Source: Lachnospiraceae bacterium | Lineage (GTDB): Bacteria > Bacillota > Clostridia > Lachnospirales > Lachnospiraceae | Assembly: GCA_022794255.1 (NCBI GenBank) | Contig: JAAWEL010000051.1 | Coordinates: 1-50,035, forward strand | DNA length: 50,035 bases | Direction: 5' to 3' | Part shown: one piece after another, positions 8,087 to 16,467 of the stretch | Layout of the letters: each line of letters opens with the position of its first letter | Numbering within the stretch: the first letter of the stretch is position 1 | Position numbers and translations under genes: made by a program | The notes under the pieces: model-generated | Databases searched by the model: none | Told to the model about the DNA's origin: nothing | The model's input: only the letters and a program-made list of their open reading frames with translations

Positions 8087-8114
8087 GAGGATAGGAATTA
8101 TCAGGAGGGCGCAT

Positions 8115-8735
8115 ATGAGAAAAGTTCGTGTTGTTTTGGCATCGGGATCTCCGCGGAGGAGGGAGCTTTTGATGCAAGTGGGGTTGGAGCCGGTGATTGT
8201 ACTCAGCCATGTGGAGGAAGTAATAAAAAGCCAGGAGCCGGCGCAGGTGGTGAGAGAGTTGTCTTTGCAGAAAGCAGTGGATGTGGCAGGGAGAATAGAG
8301 AATGGATACTTTGATGAGGAGAGGAGGGAAGAACACCTAGAGAATGCGGTGGTGATTGGGGCAGACACCGTGGTAACTGTGGATGGACGGATCTTGGGAA
8401 AGCCTGGGACAAGGGCAGAGGCAGAGGCGATGATCAGGCTTTTGCAGAATAGGGAGCATCAGGTGTATACAGGGGTGGCAATGATCTTTGGAGACACAGG
8501 AGAAAAGGTGGTTTTTGCGGAGAAAACCAATGTTTTTGTGTATCCTATGAGTGAAGAGCAGATTCATAGGTACGTGGATACAGGGGAGTCTATGGATAAG
8601 GCGGGAGCTTATGGGATACAGGGGACTTTTGCTGCTTATATCCGCGGGATTGAGGGAGATTATAATAATGTGGTGGGGCTTCCGATAGGGCAGGTCTGCC
8701 AAGAGCTGATGGCACGAGGGTTTAAAGTTTTTTAA
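8115..8735 (+). CDS. maf: Maf family nucleotide pyrophosphatase
   Basis: 206 residues, normal for Maf. It opens with VVLASGSPRRRELL, the nucleotide-binding motif of the family, and has the conserved IGADTVV and GKPGTRAEAEAMIRLL segments and the tail YNNVVGLPIG. Maf proteins hydrolyse non-canonical or modified nucleoside triphosphates (dTTP/UTP type) to monophosphates and affect septum formation. The start is ATG 8115, six bases after GGAGG. Upstream in-frame codons (to 7914) lie before the promoter and are not coding. Followed by cfa after 51 bases. Confidence 0.92.
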   Translation: MRKVRVVLASGSPRRRELLMQVGLEPVIVLSHVEEVIKSQEPAQVVRELSLQKAVDVAGRIENGYFDEERREEHLENAVVIGADTVVTVDGRILGKPGTRAEAEAMIRLLQNREHQVYTGVAMIFGDTGEKVVFAEKTNVFVYPMSEEQIHRYVDTGESMDKAGAYGIQGTFAAYIRGIEGDYNNVVGLPIGQVCQELMARGFKVF

Positions 8736-8786
8736 TACAGGCAATACTGTTACTGGAAATCTTAGAAGGAAGGCAGCAGCGTTTGC

Positions 8787-9974
8787 GTGGAAATGGCTGC
8801 AGGTGACAGTATGGTGGGGAAAAATTATATCAGCCGATATCTGGAGGATCTGATACCAGTGGCTTTTGAATTGGAGACAGCGAAGGAATTTATGGCATTC
8901 GGAATCGGACCGGCTCAGTTTAAGGTAAAGCTGAATGGACAGATTCCTAAAAGGGAACTGATGCGGAGTACCTCTCTGGCATTGGGAGAGGCTTATATGC
9001 GGGGGGATCTGGAGGTAAACCGGGATCTCTATGAGGTTTTGGAGATGCTTCTAGGAAGGATGGATCGCTTCCGGACAAGCCCGGGAGCCCTCCACGGTAG
9101 GAAGAACGGGTCTTTGGGAATGAAGAATCAGAAAAAAGAGGTTTGTTCCCATTATGATATCGGAAATGATTTTTACAGATTGTGGTTGGATGAGACAATG
9201 AGCTATTCCTGCGGGTATTTCAAAAATCCGGAGGACACACTCTTTGAGGCCCAGGTGTCAAAGACGGACCATATTTTACAGAAACTACAGCCAAAAATGG
9301 GAATGACCCTTTTGGATATCGGCTGTGGATGGGGATTTCTTTTGATGCGGGCGGCAAAGCGCTATGGGGTGAAGGGGGTTGGTATTACCCTCAGCGAGGA
9401 GCAGTACCGCCAGTTTTCACAGGAAATCAAAGATCAGCATATGGAGGATCGGATTGAGGTCAGGAAAATGGATTACCGGGAGCTTTCAGGAAGTGGGATG
9501 AAGTTTGACCGGGTGGTCAGCGTAGGGATGGTGGAGCATGTGGGGCGGGGGAATTATGATATATTTTTGGAAAATGTGGCAGAGGTGCTTGAGCCAGGAG
9601 GACTTTTTTTGCTGCATTTTATCAGTGCCCAGAAGGAGCATGGAGGAGATCCCTTTATGCGGAAATATATTTTTCCTGGTGGGGTGATTCCCAGCCTGCG
9701 GGAGATCATGGATCTGCTGCCGGAATATGATTTTTATACACTGGATGTGGAAAGCCTGCGGCGCCACTATACCAGGACACTGTTGTGCTGGAGAGAAAAC
9801 TTTTCAAAGCACAGGGAGGAGATTGAGACCGGACATGGGGAGGAGTTTGCCCGGATGTGGGAGCTGTATTTGGCATCCTGCGCTGCTTCGTTTCATAACG
9901 GAGTAGTGGATCTCCATCAGATTTTGATGTCTAAGGGAGTGAATAATGAACTTCCCATGGTGCGGATGGTGTAG
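8787..9974 (+). CDS. cfa: cyclopropane-fatty-acyl-phospholipid synthase
   Basis: About 395 residues. The SAM-dependent methyltransferase core is clear: YDIGNDFYRLWLDETMSYSC (about 123-142), the SAM loop LDIGCGWGFLL (about 176-186), and VSVGMVEHVG. The enzyme transfers a methylene from S-adenosylmethionine to double bonds of membrane phospholipid acyl chains. The N-terminal about 100 residues are the lipid-binding part. Start uncertain: GTG 8787, ATG 8793 or ATG 8811 are all in frame. Only a modest AAGGAAGG lies upstream of 8787. Confidence 0.9.
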   Translation: MEMAAGDSMVGKNYISRYLEDLIPVAFELETAKEFMAFGIGPAQFKVKLNGQIPKRELMRSTSLALGEAYMRGDLEVNRDLYEVLEMLLGRMDRFRTSPGALHGRKNGSLGMKNQKKEVCSHYDIGNDFYRLWLDETMSYSCGYFKNPEDTLFEAQVSKTDHILQKLQPKMGMTLLDIGCGWGFLLMRAAKRYGVKGVGITLSEEQYRQFSQEIKDQHMEDRIEVRKMDYRELSGSGMKFDRVVSVGMVEHVGRGNYDIFLENVAEVLEPGGLFLLHFISAQKEHGGDPFMRKYIFPGGVIPSLREIMDLLPEYDFYTLDVESLRRHYTRTLLCWRENFSKHREEIETGHGEEFARMWELYLASCAASFHNGVVDLHQILMSKGVNNELPMVRMV

Positions 9975-10034
9975 GAAAGTGATTTACCAGAAAAGATAAG
10001 AGCGATCAAAAAGAAACGGATGAAAGGAAGCAAT

Positions 10035-11873
10035 GTGAATAAATACGAGATCTTAAAGAAATATTTTGGATATGATACCTTTCGGAATGCCCAGGAGACT
10101 TTGATTGACCGGATACTAGAGGGAAAGGATACTCTGGGCATTATGCCTACCGGTGCCGGAAAATCCCTGTGCTACCAGATCCCGGCTCTTATGATGGAAG
10201 GGATTACCCTGGTGATTTCCCCGCTGATTTCTCTGATGAAGGACCAGGTGGGCAGCTTGAATCAGGCAGGGATACACGCTGCCTTTTTAAACAGCTCCCT
10301 GACCACGAATCAGTATTATAAAGCCCTTTCCTTTGCAAGACAGGGCCGGTATCCGATTATTTACGTGGCGCCGGAGAGACTGGTGACAGAGGAATTTCTG
10401 GACTTTGCCCTTCACAGCAATATTGTTATGGTGGCTGTGGATGAGGCCCACTGTGTGTCCCAGTGGGGACAGGATTTCAGGCCCAGCTATCTGAAAATTG
10501 TGGAATTTATCGAAAGGCTTCCCAGACGCCCAATCGTAAGTGCATTTACAGCTACGGCCACAAAGGAGGTCAGGGACGATATAATTGATATTTTGCAGCT
10601 GCAGGAACCCATGGTGATTACTACAGGATTTGACCGGAATAATCTATATTTTGGAGTTATGGCTGTCAAGGACCGGTATGGGTCTATAAGGAATTATCTG
10701 GAAGCTCACAGAAAAGACAGCGGCATTATTTACTGTCTGACGCGAAAGCAGGTGGAAGAGGTCTGTGAACGTTTGATAAAAGACGGATTTGCTGTGACCA
10801 GATATCATGCAGGCCTCAGTGACCAGGAGAGAAGGAATAATCAGGATGATTTTATCTATGATCGGGTTCCGATAATTGTGGCCACATCCGCATTCGGCAT
10901 GGGGATCGACAAAAACAGTGTGCGATTTGTCCTGCATTATGGAATGCCTAAGAATATAGAGTCTTATTATCAGGAGGCTGGCCGGGCCGGCCGTGACGGG
11001 GAGCCGGCAGAGTGTATTTTGTATTACAGTAGCAGGGATGTGATTACCAATCAGCTGTTTATTGATAATAATCAGGACAATAAAGAGCTGGATGAACTGA
11101 CCAGGACGATTGTGAGGGAGAGGGATCAGGAACGATTGCGGAAAATGACCTTTTACTGCTTTACCAATGAGTGCTTAAGGGATTACATATTAAAATATTT
11201 CGGGGAATACGGAAGCAATTACTGTGGAAATTGTTCCAACTGCCTGACACAGTTTGAGCAGGTAGACATAACAGAGATGGCCCGGGCCCTGATTGGGTGT
11301 GTGAAGGCCAGCAGACAGCGGTACGGCACAACGGTGATTGTTGATACGCTCCACGGGGCCAATACAGCTAAAATCAAAAATTACCGAATGAAAGAAAATC
11401 CTTACTATGGTGTGTTAAGCAAAGTCCCTGTCTACCGGATTCGGCAGGTGTTGAATTACCTGCAAATGGAGGAATATCTTCTGGTGACAAGTGATGACTT
11501 TGCCATTGTGAAACTGACGGCCAAATCGGGAGAGATTCTGGAAGAAGACAGACCGATTTCCATGAAGCTGGCAAAGGAACCGGAGCGACAGACAAAGGAA
11601 ACTCAGACGGGAGGAAGGAAAAGTAAAAGAGCCTCCTTTGGACAAGCATTGTTTACGGAGAAGGAGGAAAATTTGTTTGAGAAACTTAAAAGCCTGAGGC
11701 TGGAGATCGCCAGAGAGGAAAAGGTGCCTCCCTACATTGTGTTTTCTGATAAAACCTTGGTTCATATGTGTGTGGTAAAGCCAAATACAAAGGAGGAGAT
11801 GCTTAGAGTATCAGGGGTGGGGGAATTTAAGTTTGAGAAGTATGGGGAACGGTTTTTAAAGCTTATTCATTGA
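10035..11873 (+). CDS. recQ: ATP-dependent DNA helicase RecQ
   Basis: About 612 residues, a typical short RecQ. The helicase motifs are in order: FRNAQETLI, Walker A (MPTGAGKSLCYQIPA), DEAHC with SQWGQDFRPSY, SAFTATAT, then the second RecA domain with ATSAFGMGIDK and QEAGRAGRDG. A four-cysteine zinc-binding RQC element follows (CFTNEC and CGNCSNC, about residues 375-405). An HRDC-like C-terminus starts around 540 (LFEKLKSLRLEIAREE). RecQ unwinds DNA in 3'-5' direction during repair and fork processing. The start is most likely GTG 10035, seven bases after AAGGAA; ATG 10020 adds five residues but lacks a ribosome-binding site. Confidence 0.95.
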   Translation: MNKYEILKKYFGYDTFRNAQETLIDRILEGKDTLGIMPTGAGKSLCYQIPALMMEGITLVISPLISLMKDQVGSLNQAGIHAAFLNSSLTTNQYYKALSFARQGRYPIIYVAPERLVTEEFLDFALHSNIVMVAVDEAHCVSQWGQDFRPSYLKIVEFIERLPRRPIVSAFTATATKEVRDDIIDILQLQEPMVITTGFDRNNLYFGVMAVKDRYGSIRNYLEAHRKDSGIIYCLTRKQVEEVCERLIKDGFAVTRYHAGLSDQERRNNQDDFIYDRVPIIVATSAFGMGIDKNSVRFVLHYGMPKNIESYYQEAGRAGRDGEPAECILYYSSRDVITNQLFIDNNQDNKELDELTRTIVRERDQERLRKMTFYCFTNECLRDYILKYFGEYGSNYCGNCSNCLTQFEQVDITEMARALIGCVKASRQRYGTTVIVDTLHGANTAKIKNYRMKENPYYGVLSKVPVYRIRQVLNYLQMEEYLLVTSDDFAIVKLTAKSGEILEEDRPISMKLAKEPERQTKETQTGGRKSKRASFGQALFTEKEENLFEKLKSLRLEIAREEKVPPYIVFSDKTLVHMCVVKPNTKEEMLRVSGVGEFKFEKYGERFLKLIH

Positions 11874-11954
11874 TTTTCTCTGCTCTTTTGAAGGAATTTG
11901 TGATATACTAAATACAATGACAGGCAATATCAAAAGACAGAGGAGGAGATCAAT

Positions 11955-12848
11955 ATGAGACTTGGCGCGCTGGAGGCGGGAGGAACGAAGATGGTCTGTG
12001 CGGTGGGAACAGAGGACGGAAAGATCCTGGAACGGATATCCATTCCCACAGAGACTCCAAAGATTACAATGCCCAGGCTGCTTCAGTATTTTAAAGATAA
12101 GGAGATCGCTGCTCTGGGAATTGGCTGCTTTGGTCCCATTGATTTGGACAAAGACTCCGATACCTATGGACACATTCTGATGACTCCAAAGCTGCCCTGG
12201 AGAGGGTACGATATCTGTGGATATTTTCGGGAAGGCTTAAAGATTCCTGTAGGATTTGACACGGATGTCAATGGCTCCATGTTAGGGGAGAGTACCTGGG
12301 GCTGCGCAAAGGGGCTGGATACAGCTATCTATATTACGGTAGGTACTGGTGTGGGTGTGGGGGTGATCGCCGGAGGCAGACTGCTTCACGGGATGCAGCA
12401 TCCAGAGGCGGGGCATATGCTGATTCCCCCGAGAAAGGATGATGTTTATGCCGGAAAGTGCCCCTATCACGGCCATTGTCTGGAAGGACTTGCTGCCGGT
12501 CCGGCCATTGAGGAGCGATGGGGGGCAAAGGGCAAGGACTTGGCAGACAGACCGGAGGTGTGGGAATTGGAGGCTTATTACTTAGCCTACGCTGTTACCA
12601 ATTATATTCTGGTTCTGTCACCAAAGAAAATCATTCTTGGCGGTGGGGTGATGCATCAGGAGCAGTTGATTACCATGGTGCGGGATAAGGTAAAAGATAT
12701 GCTGGCTGGTTATCTTCATACAAGGGAGCTCCAGGATATGGATTCCTATATTGTACTTCCTTCCCTGGATGATAACCAGGGGATTATGGGAGCGCTGAAG
12801 CTGGGGATGGATGCTAGGAAGGAATGGGAGGAGAAAGAGAGCAAATGA
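11955..12848 (+). CDS. ROK-family sugar kinase (fructokinase-like)
   Basis: 297 residues of the ROK fold: N-terminal phosphate-binding loop GALEAGGTKMVCAVG, the catalytic-domain stretch GIGCFGPIDL, DTDVNGSMLGES, and the ROK signature with the zinc site (HPEAGHM, then CPYHGHCLEGLAAGPA). The TPKLPWRGYDI element is typical of the fructokinase/YdhR branch. It probably phosphorylates fructose or mannose at C6 in the cytosol. Its stop overlaps the start of manA (ATGA), so kinase and isomerase are co-translated, supporting a fructose/mannose 6-phosphate role. Start ATG 11955 follows GGAGGAG. Confidence 0.88.
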   Translation: MRLGALEAGGTKMVCAVGTEDGKILERISIPTETPKITMPRLLQYFKDKEIAALGIGCFGPIDLDKDSDTYGHILMTPKLPWRGYDICGYFREGLKIPVGFDTDVNGSMLGESTWGCAKGLDTAIYITVGTGVGVGVIAGGRLLHGMQHPEAGHMLIPPRKDDVYAGKCPYHGHCLEGLAAGPAIEERWGAKGKDLADRPEVWELEAYYLAYAVTNYILVLSPKKIILGGGVMHQEQLITMVRDKVKDMLAGYLHTRELQDMDSYIVLPSLDDNQGIMGALKLGMDARKEWEEKESK

Positions 12849-13777
12849 GAGAAATCATAAAATTGACGCCGGTTTTTAAAGAGATGATCTGGGGCGGCAA
12901 TAAGCTTCGGGAGAATTTGGGATACGATATTTTGGGAGATAACATCGGAGAAGCGTGGGTGGTCAGCGCACACGATCAGGGAGATTGCCTGATTGCAGAG
13001 GGGCGTTTTGCAGGAAAAACGCTGTCCTGGCTGTGGGACAATCACCGGGAGTTGTTTGGAAACGCTAAAGAGAAGGAATTTCCTCTTCTGGTAAAGTTTA
13101 TTGATGCCAGGGAGGACTTAAGCATTCAGGTACATCCGGACGATGCCTATGCGCAGGTTCATGAAAACGGGGCCAGAGGAAAGACGGAGTGCTGGTATAT
13201 TATGGACTGTGAGGAGGGTTCTGACATTATTGTGGGACACCGGGCAGAGACGAGGGAGGAAATGAAGGAGATGATCGAGGAGGGCCGCTGGGAGGAATTT
13301 CTCCATGTGCGTCCCATCCATCCCGGAGATTTTTTTCAGATTCCGCCAGGCACGGTTCATGCCATCCGGAAAGGAACACTCCTTATAGAGATTCAGCAAA
13401 ATTCTGCTATTACTTACCGGATTTATGATTATGGACGGATGTCTGGAGGAAAACCGAGAGAGCTGCATATCCGGCAGGCGTTGGATGTGGTTGGATGCCC
13501 TTATAAGGAGGAGAAAACACAGAAACAGGTGTTTAGAGAGGAGGGTTATGACCGGACATTTCTGGTGAGCTGTCCGTTTTATACAGTGGAAAAGTACGAT
13601 GTCCGGGAATCTTTTGTTCTCCTGCAGAACCAGCGATTTATGATCGTGAATGTAATTGAGGGAGAGGGAATGGTCGATGAGATGCCGGTGAAAAAAGGGT
13701 GTTGTATGATTCTTCCTTACGGGTATGGAGAGGCACGGATTGAGGGGGAGATGAGCATTGTGACAGCCTATATCTGA
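12845..13777 (+). CDS. manA: mannose-6-phosphate isomerase, class I
   Basis: About 310 residues. Cupin-type phosphomannose isomerase with the N-terminal PVFKEMIWGGNKLRE, the metal motif LSIQVHPDDAYA, the PIHPGDFFQIPPGTVHAI element, and the catalytic-region QQNSAITYRIYDYGR. It interconverts mannose 6-phosphate and fructose 6-phosphate. The ATG at 12845 overlaps the kinase stop by four bases; an upstream in-frame ATG (12824) lies inside the kinase gene and is not preferred. A terminator follows about 110 bases later. Confidence 0.93.
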   Translation: MREIIKLTPVFKEMIWGGNKLRENLGYDILGDNIGEAWVVSAHDQGDCLIAEGRFAGKTLSWLWDNHRELFGNAKEKEFPLLVKFIDAREDLSIQVHPDDAYAQVHENGARGKTECWYIMDCEEGSDIIVGHRAETREEMKEMIEEGRWEEFLHVRPIHPGDFFQIPPGTVHAIRKGTLLIEIQQNSAITYRIYDYGRMSGGKPRELHIRQALDVVGCPYKEEKTQKQVFREEGYDRTFLVSCPFYTVEKYDVRESFVLLQNQRFMIVNVIEGEGMVDEMPVKKGCCMILPYGYGEARIEGEMSIVTAYI

Positions 13778-14147
13778 CGGTAGTTTTCTCCATTGATTCT
13801 TCGCAGATACGTATTGAACAGGAGTGATAATAAAAGGACTGGGTTTCCAGTCCAATGTCATTAAGACAATCGTTTTTATACAAAGCAAAAAGCCCACCTG
13901 CCATATACAAAACAAACAGGTGGACTTTTTCATGTTTTTAGGGATTTTAGTATTATGGTTATAGATATTTTTTAATTCGCTTTCATGCTCCTAATATTTC
14001 TAAATGCAACGGTAGTGAATGTTTATCCATCCTCGCCTTCGGAACAGTTTGTGAATTGGATTTACAAACTCTGTTTTTGCGGGATTTATCGGTTGGTTTT
14101 TATCGTACCAGTCAGTTTGACACAAGATGTAAATGGATAAAGCCATA
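13778..14147. other. 370-base gene-free stretch between manA and the minus-strand phosphatase
   Basis: It contains the terminator at 13887-13930 and an imperfect hairpin at about 14043-14074, where AACAG/TTTGT on the left pair with ACAAA/CTGTT on the right and TTTTTG follows. No convincing reading frame was found. The hairpin with T-run points to the + strand although no + gene ends nearby, so it may be left over from a lost gene. Confidence 0.5.
13887..13930. terminator. rho-independent terminator after manA
   Basis: A 14-base arm at 13887-13900 pairs with 13917-13930 with a single mismatch. It starts with five A and ends with five T, so it can act in both directions, ending the kinase-manA operon and possibly the minus-strand phosphatase gene. 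Confidence 0.85.
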
Positions 14148-14678
14148 TCAGTCAGCTATAAATTCTTCAATCTGACCATTTTGAGGATGTTCTATTTCTA
14201 AGACATACTGCATCAACGTCCCATGGCATACGACAATAACAGCTCCGTAATCTTTGTATTTATCCAAAACATTCCATACTCGTTCTTTCATTTGAACTGC
14301 GGATTCCCAAAGACATTGTACGCCTTCAGGATGATGCCCACGGTTTTCTGTCAGACTTCTGTAGGACTCTTCTGCCATTTCAGCAGGCAAAAATTCATAT
14401 GAGACACGATCTGCCAACCATTCATGCAAATCAGTTTCTACACGCATCTCAATATTTAAGTCTTTTGACAAAATAGCTGCGCTGTGTAATGTCCTTCCAT
14501 ATGGTGATGTGATAATCAGTTCAGCATATTTGAGTCTGCTGTCTTTTGCAGTTTCATGAATCTGCTTGATTCCCTTTTCAGATAATGTCATCATGTTATA
14601 GGCAAAACCTTTATAAAACTTCTTTTCTGCCATTGACACATCCATTTGGCCATGGCGAATGAAATAGAAGACAGCCAT
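14148..14678 (-). CDS. histidine phosphatase family protein
   Basis: 176 residues with the phosphoglycerate-mutase-type histidine phosphatase fold. The catalytic motif FIRHGQMD is at residues 6-13, LTLSEKG-type and TSPYGRTLHSAAILS follow, and the second catalytic histidine is in VIVVCHGTLMQYV. The substrate is not predictable; members act on small phosphorylated metabolites. ATG 14678 has AAGGAGG at six-base spacing on the minus strand. A minus-strand TATAAT is at 14711-14716. The gene and the patch that follows are AT-richer than the surrounding operons, which hints at an accessory insertion. Confidence 0.85.
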   Translation of the reverse strand: MAVFYFIRHGQMDVSMAEKKFYKGFAYNMMTLSEKGIKQIHETAKDSRLKYAELIITSPYGRTLHSAAILSKDLNIEMRVETDLHEWLADRVSYEFLPAEMAEESYRSLTENRGHHPEGVQCLWESAVQMKERVWNVLDKYKDYGAVIVVCHGTLMQYVLEIEHPQNGQIEEFIAD

Positions 14679-14996
14679 ACATATCCTCCTTAAATTCCAA
14701 TTTGTATATAATTATACCATGGTTTGTACAATTCAAAAAACAGAATATTTATTCGTTATATGATTGATGTTCTTGCCTGCTATTATTATGTACTTTTAAC
14801 TTCCTGCTCTTGTTTATACTTTTGATTTGTTTTGGCTTGTAGATTCATTGTTATCCCCCCCTCGTTTCAAAGCCAAAAATAAACCAATGACATGAAAGAG
14901 GGTTGACTATTGCACTCATATATAGTATTATACAGGATGAGAGCAATAGCTATCACTCAATAATATGAATCATATGTAAGAAAAGGACAATATTTT
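14679..14996. other. 318-base divergent intergenic region
   Basis: AT-rich spacer between the minus-strand phosphatase and the + strand RHH gene. It holds a probable minus-strand -10 (14711-14716) and the palindromic + strand promoter at 14903-14949. The middle (about 14740-14890) shows no reading frame, although it carries a C-run around 14855-14862. Confidence 0.5.
14903..14949 (+). promoter_or_regulatory. promoter with inverted repeat, probable autoregulatory operator
   Basis: TTGACT (14903-14908) and TATTAT (14926-14931) are 17 bases apart. A 13-base inverted repeat with one mismatch flanks the -10: left arm 14907-14919 (CTATTGCACTCAT), right arm 14937-14949 (ATGAGAGCAATAG). The repeat would cover the -35 edge and the transcription start, ideal for repression. 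The ribbon-helix-helix protein encoded 48 bases downstream is the obvious candidate binder; that link is inference. Confidence 0.65.
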
Positions 14997-15446
14997 ATGA
15001 GAATACAGTTTTATCCGAGTGATGAACTCAAAGACAAATTGAATAATGAAAGTAATAAGCTGGGGGTAAGTATCAGCGTTCTAGTAAATGATATACTTAA
15101 TAAACATTATGGATTGATTCCACCGGATGCATTGACGGATTTACAGATTGAAAAGAAGGTGTTGGATGAGATCCTGGTCTATATTAAGGATGAGAGCCAT
15201 ATGGAAGAGTTTGACTTGAATATGGCCTCCGATACTTTCAGTAAAATTGATATGATTTATGCAGGGAAACCTAGGATTCTAAAAGCTCGCTTAGGTAAGA
15301 CTTTTGCGAAACTTATAGGAACAGGTAATTACAAATATGTAAAACCGGTAATGCTTGCGAATGGTAAACCCAAGAGAACCGTTGGTAATAGGGCGGCAAT
15401 TTACAGAATTGATTGGGAAAAGATGAATGAGGATAAAACATCATGA
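14997..15446 (+). CDS. ribbon-helix-helix domain protein, function unknown
   Basis: 149 residues. The first about 45 (MRIQFYPSDELKDKLNNES then LGVSISVLVNDILNKHYG) fit a ribbon-helix-helix DNA-binding fold: a short basic strand followed by two helices. The remaining about 100 residues form a separate domain, basic near the end (LKARLGKTFAKLIGTGNYKYVKP), that I do not recognise. It might be a protein-binding or nucleic-acid-binding module. The frame ends ATGA, overlapping a 40-codon reading frame and 160 bases before a phosphoesterase gene. Autoregulation is likely given the palindromic promoter. An antitoxin-like role is possible but not shown. Confidence 0.7.
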   Translation: MRIQFYPSDELKDKLNNESNKLGVSISVLVNDILNKHYGLIPPDALTDLQIEKKVLDEILVYIKDESHMEEFDLNMASDTFSKIDMIYAGKPRILKARLGKTFAKLIGTGNYKYVKPVMLANGKPKRTVGNRAAIYRIDWEKMNEDKTS

Positions 15447-15565
15447 CGAATAAGGAATATATGATAGGGAAAGAGTTAAGAAAAAGCAGCAGAGACATAG
15501 GGGATGAAGATGCCATCAAAGAAAGATTATGGCGAGACAGTGCGTTTACGCTATGGTGGGATTGA
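15443..15565 (+). CDS. possible 40-residue small protein
   Basis: ATG at 15443 overlaps the stop of the preceding RHH gene (ATGA) and opens a 40-codon frame ending at TGA 15563-15565. The product is highly charged (contains GKELRKSSRDIGDEDAIKER) and ends with an aromatic LWWD. The overlap suggests translational coupling, but no ribosome-binding site is clear, and it might instead be the relic of a longer gene. Not recognised. Confidence 0.35.
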   Translation: MTNKEYMIGKELRKSSRDIGDEDAIKERLWRDSAFTLWWD

Positions 15566-15605
15566 TAAAGAAAAGAAGAATTTGAGGATTTCGGAGGCTG
15601 ATGAT

Positions 15606-16319
15606 ATGAGATATATTGTTTCTGATATACATGGATGTTATGTTCAGTACCAAATGTTGCTTAAAAAAATACATTTTACTGAGAATGATAAGCTGTATGT
15701 TCTTGGCGATGTGGTAGACCGTGGACCGGAGCCGATAAAAGTATTACAGGACATGATGCGGCGGCGCAATGTCATATTCATTTTAGGAAATCACGATTTT
15801 ATTATGTATGCACTTATGACAAAATTGTCAGCAGAGATTACGTCTGATAATTATGATAAACATTTGAAAAAAGAAATCCTTTCAGAATATAACTTATGGT
15901 GTCAGGATGGCGGGCAGATTACAGCAGAACAGTTCGGAAAATTAAACTATTCTGAAAAACTGGATATGTTGGATTATATTGCTGAGGCATCTTTGTATGA
16001 AGTAATAGAAAATGATGGAAAGGAGTACAGATTAGTTCATGCCGGTCTTACAAATTTTTCTCCAGACAAAGATTTGAATGAATATGGTTTATATGATTTT
16101 TTAGAAGAGAGGGTCGATTATTCAAAACGGTATTATCCGGATGAAACGGTTTTTTTGGTTACAGGCCATACGCCAACTATTCTCATAAAAGGCTGGGAAA
16201 AACCAGAAGTATATAGGGAAAATGGGCATATTGCAATGGATTGCTCCTGTGCTGCTGGTGGAAAATTGGCAGCATTTTGTATAGAAACAGAGGAAGTTAT
16301 TTATGTAAATGGGATTTGA
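15606..16319 (+). CDS. metallophosphoesterase (lambda-type protein phosphatase family)
   Basis: About 237 residues. All core motifs of the calcineurin-like PPP/lambda phosphatase fold are present: VSDIHGCY (residues 5-12), LGDVVDRGPEP, ILGNHDF, a histidine in LVHAGLTNF, and VTGHTPT. It should be a binuclear-metal phosphatase acting on phosphoproteins, diadenosine polyphosphates or similar substrates. ATG 15606 follows GGAGG at 8 bases. An in-frame ATG at 15504 would add 34 residues of no recognisable domain. It sits downstream of the RHH gene and probably shares its transcript. Confidence 0.85.
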   Translation: MRYIVSDIHGCYVQYQMLLKKIHFTENDKLYVLGDVVDRGPEPIKVLQDMMRRRNVIFILGNHDFIMYALMTKLSAEITSDNYDKHLKKEILSEYNLWCQDGGQITAEQFGKLNYSEKLDMLDYIAEASLYEVIENDGKEYRLVHAGLTNFSPDKDLNEYGLYDFLEERVDYSKRYYPDETVFLVTGHTPTILIKGWEKPEVYRENGHIAMDCSCAAGGKLAAFCIETEEVIYVNGI

Positions 16320-16467
16320 TCATCAATATTTATTATAAAACGATTCATTTTCTAAAAATTGTATAGTATGATAGTGATATCATCTTTGCTATTCTCAGTG
16401 GACAAGTAAAACCAGGTGTTTCTTGTTCATTGAGGATAAATTCAGGATTGAAAGAGGGAAGAATAAA

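Noticed and set aside
7914..8114. Upstream in-frame extension of maf
   Set aside because: The extension runs through the probable maf promoter (8058-8086), and the start at 8115 has an ideal GGAGG and matches the family start.
13118..13933. 271-codon minus-strand frame across manA
   Set aside because: Antisense to a clear phosphomannose isomerase and runs through its terminator; composition typical of shadow frames.
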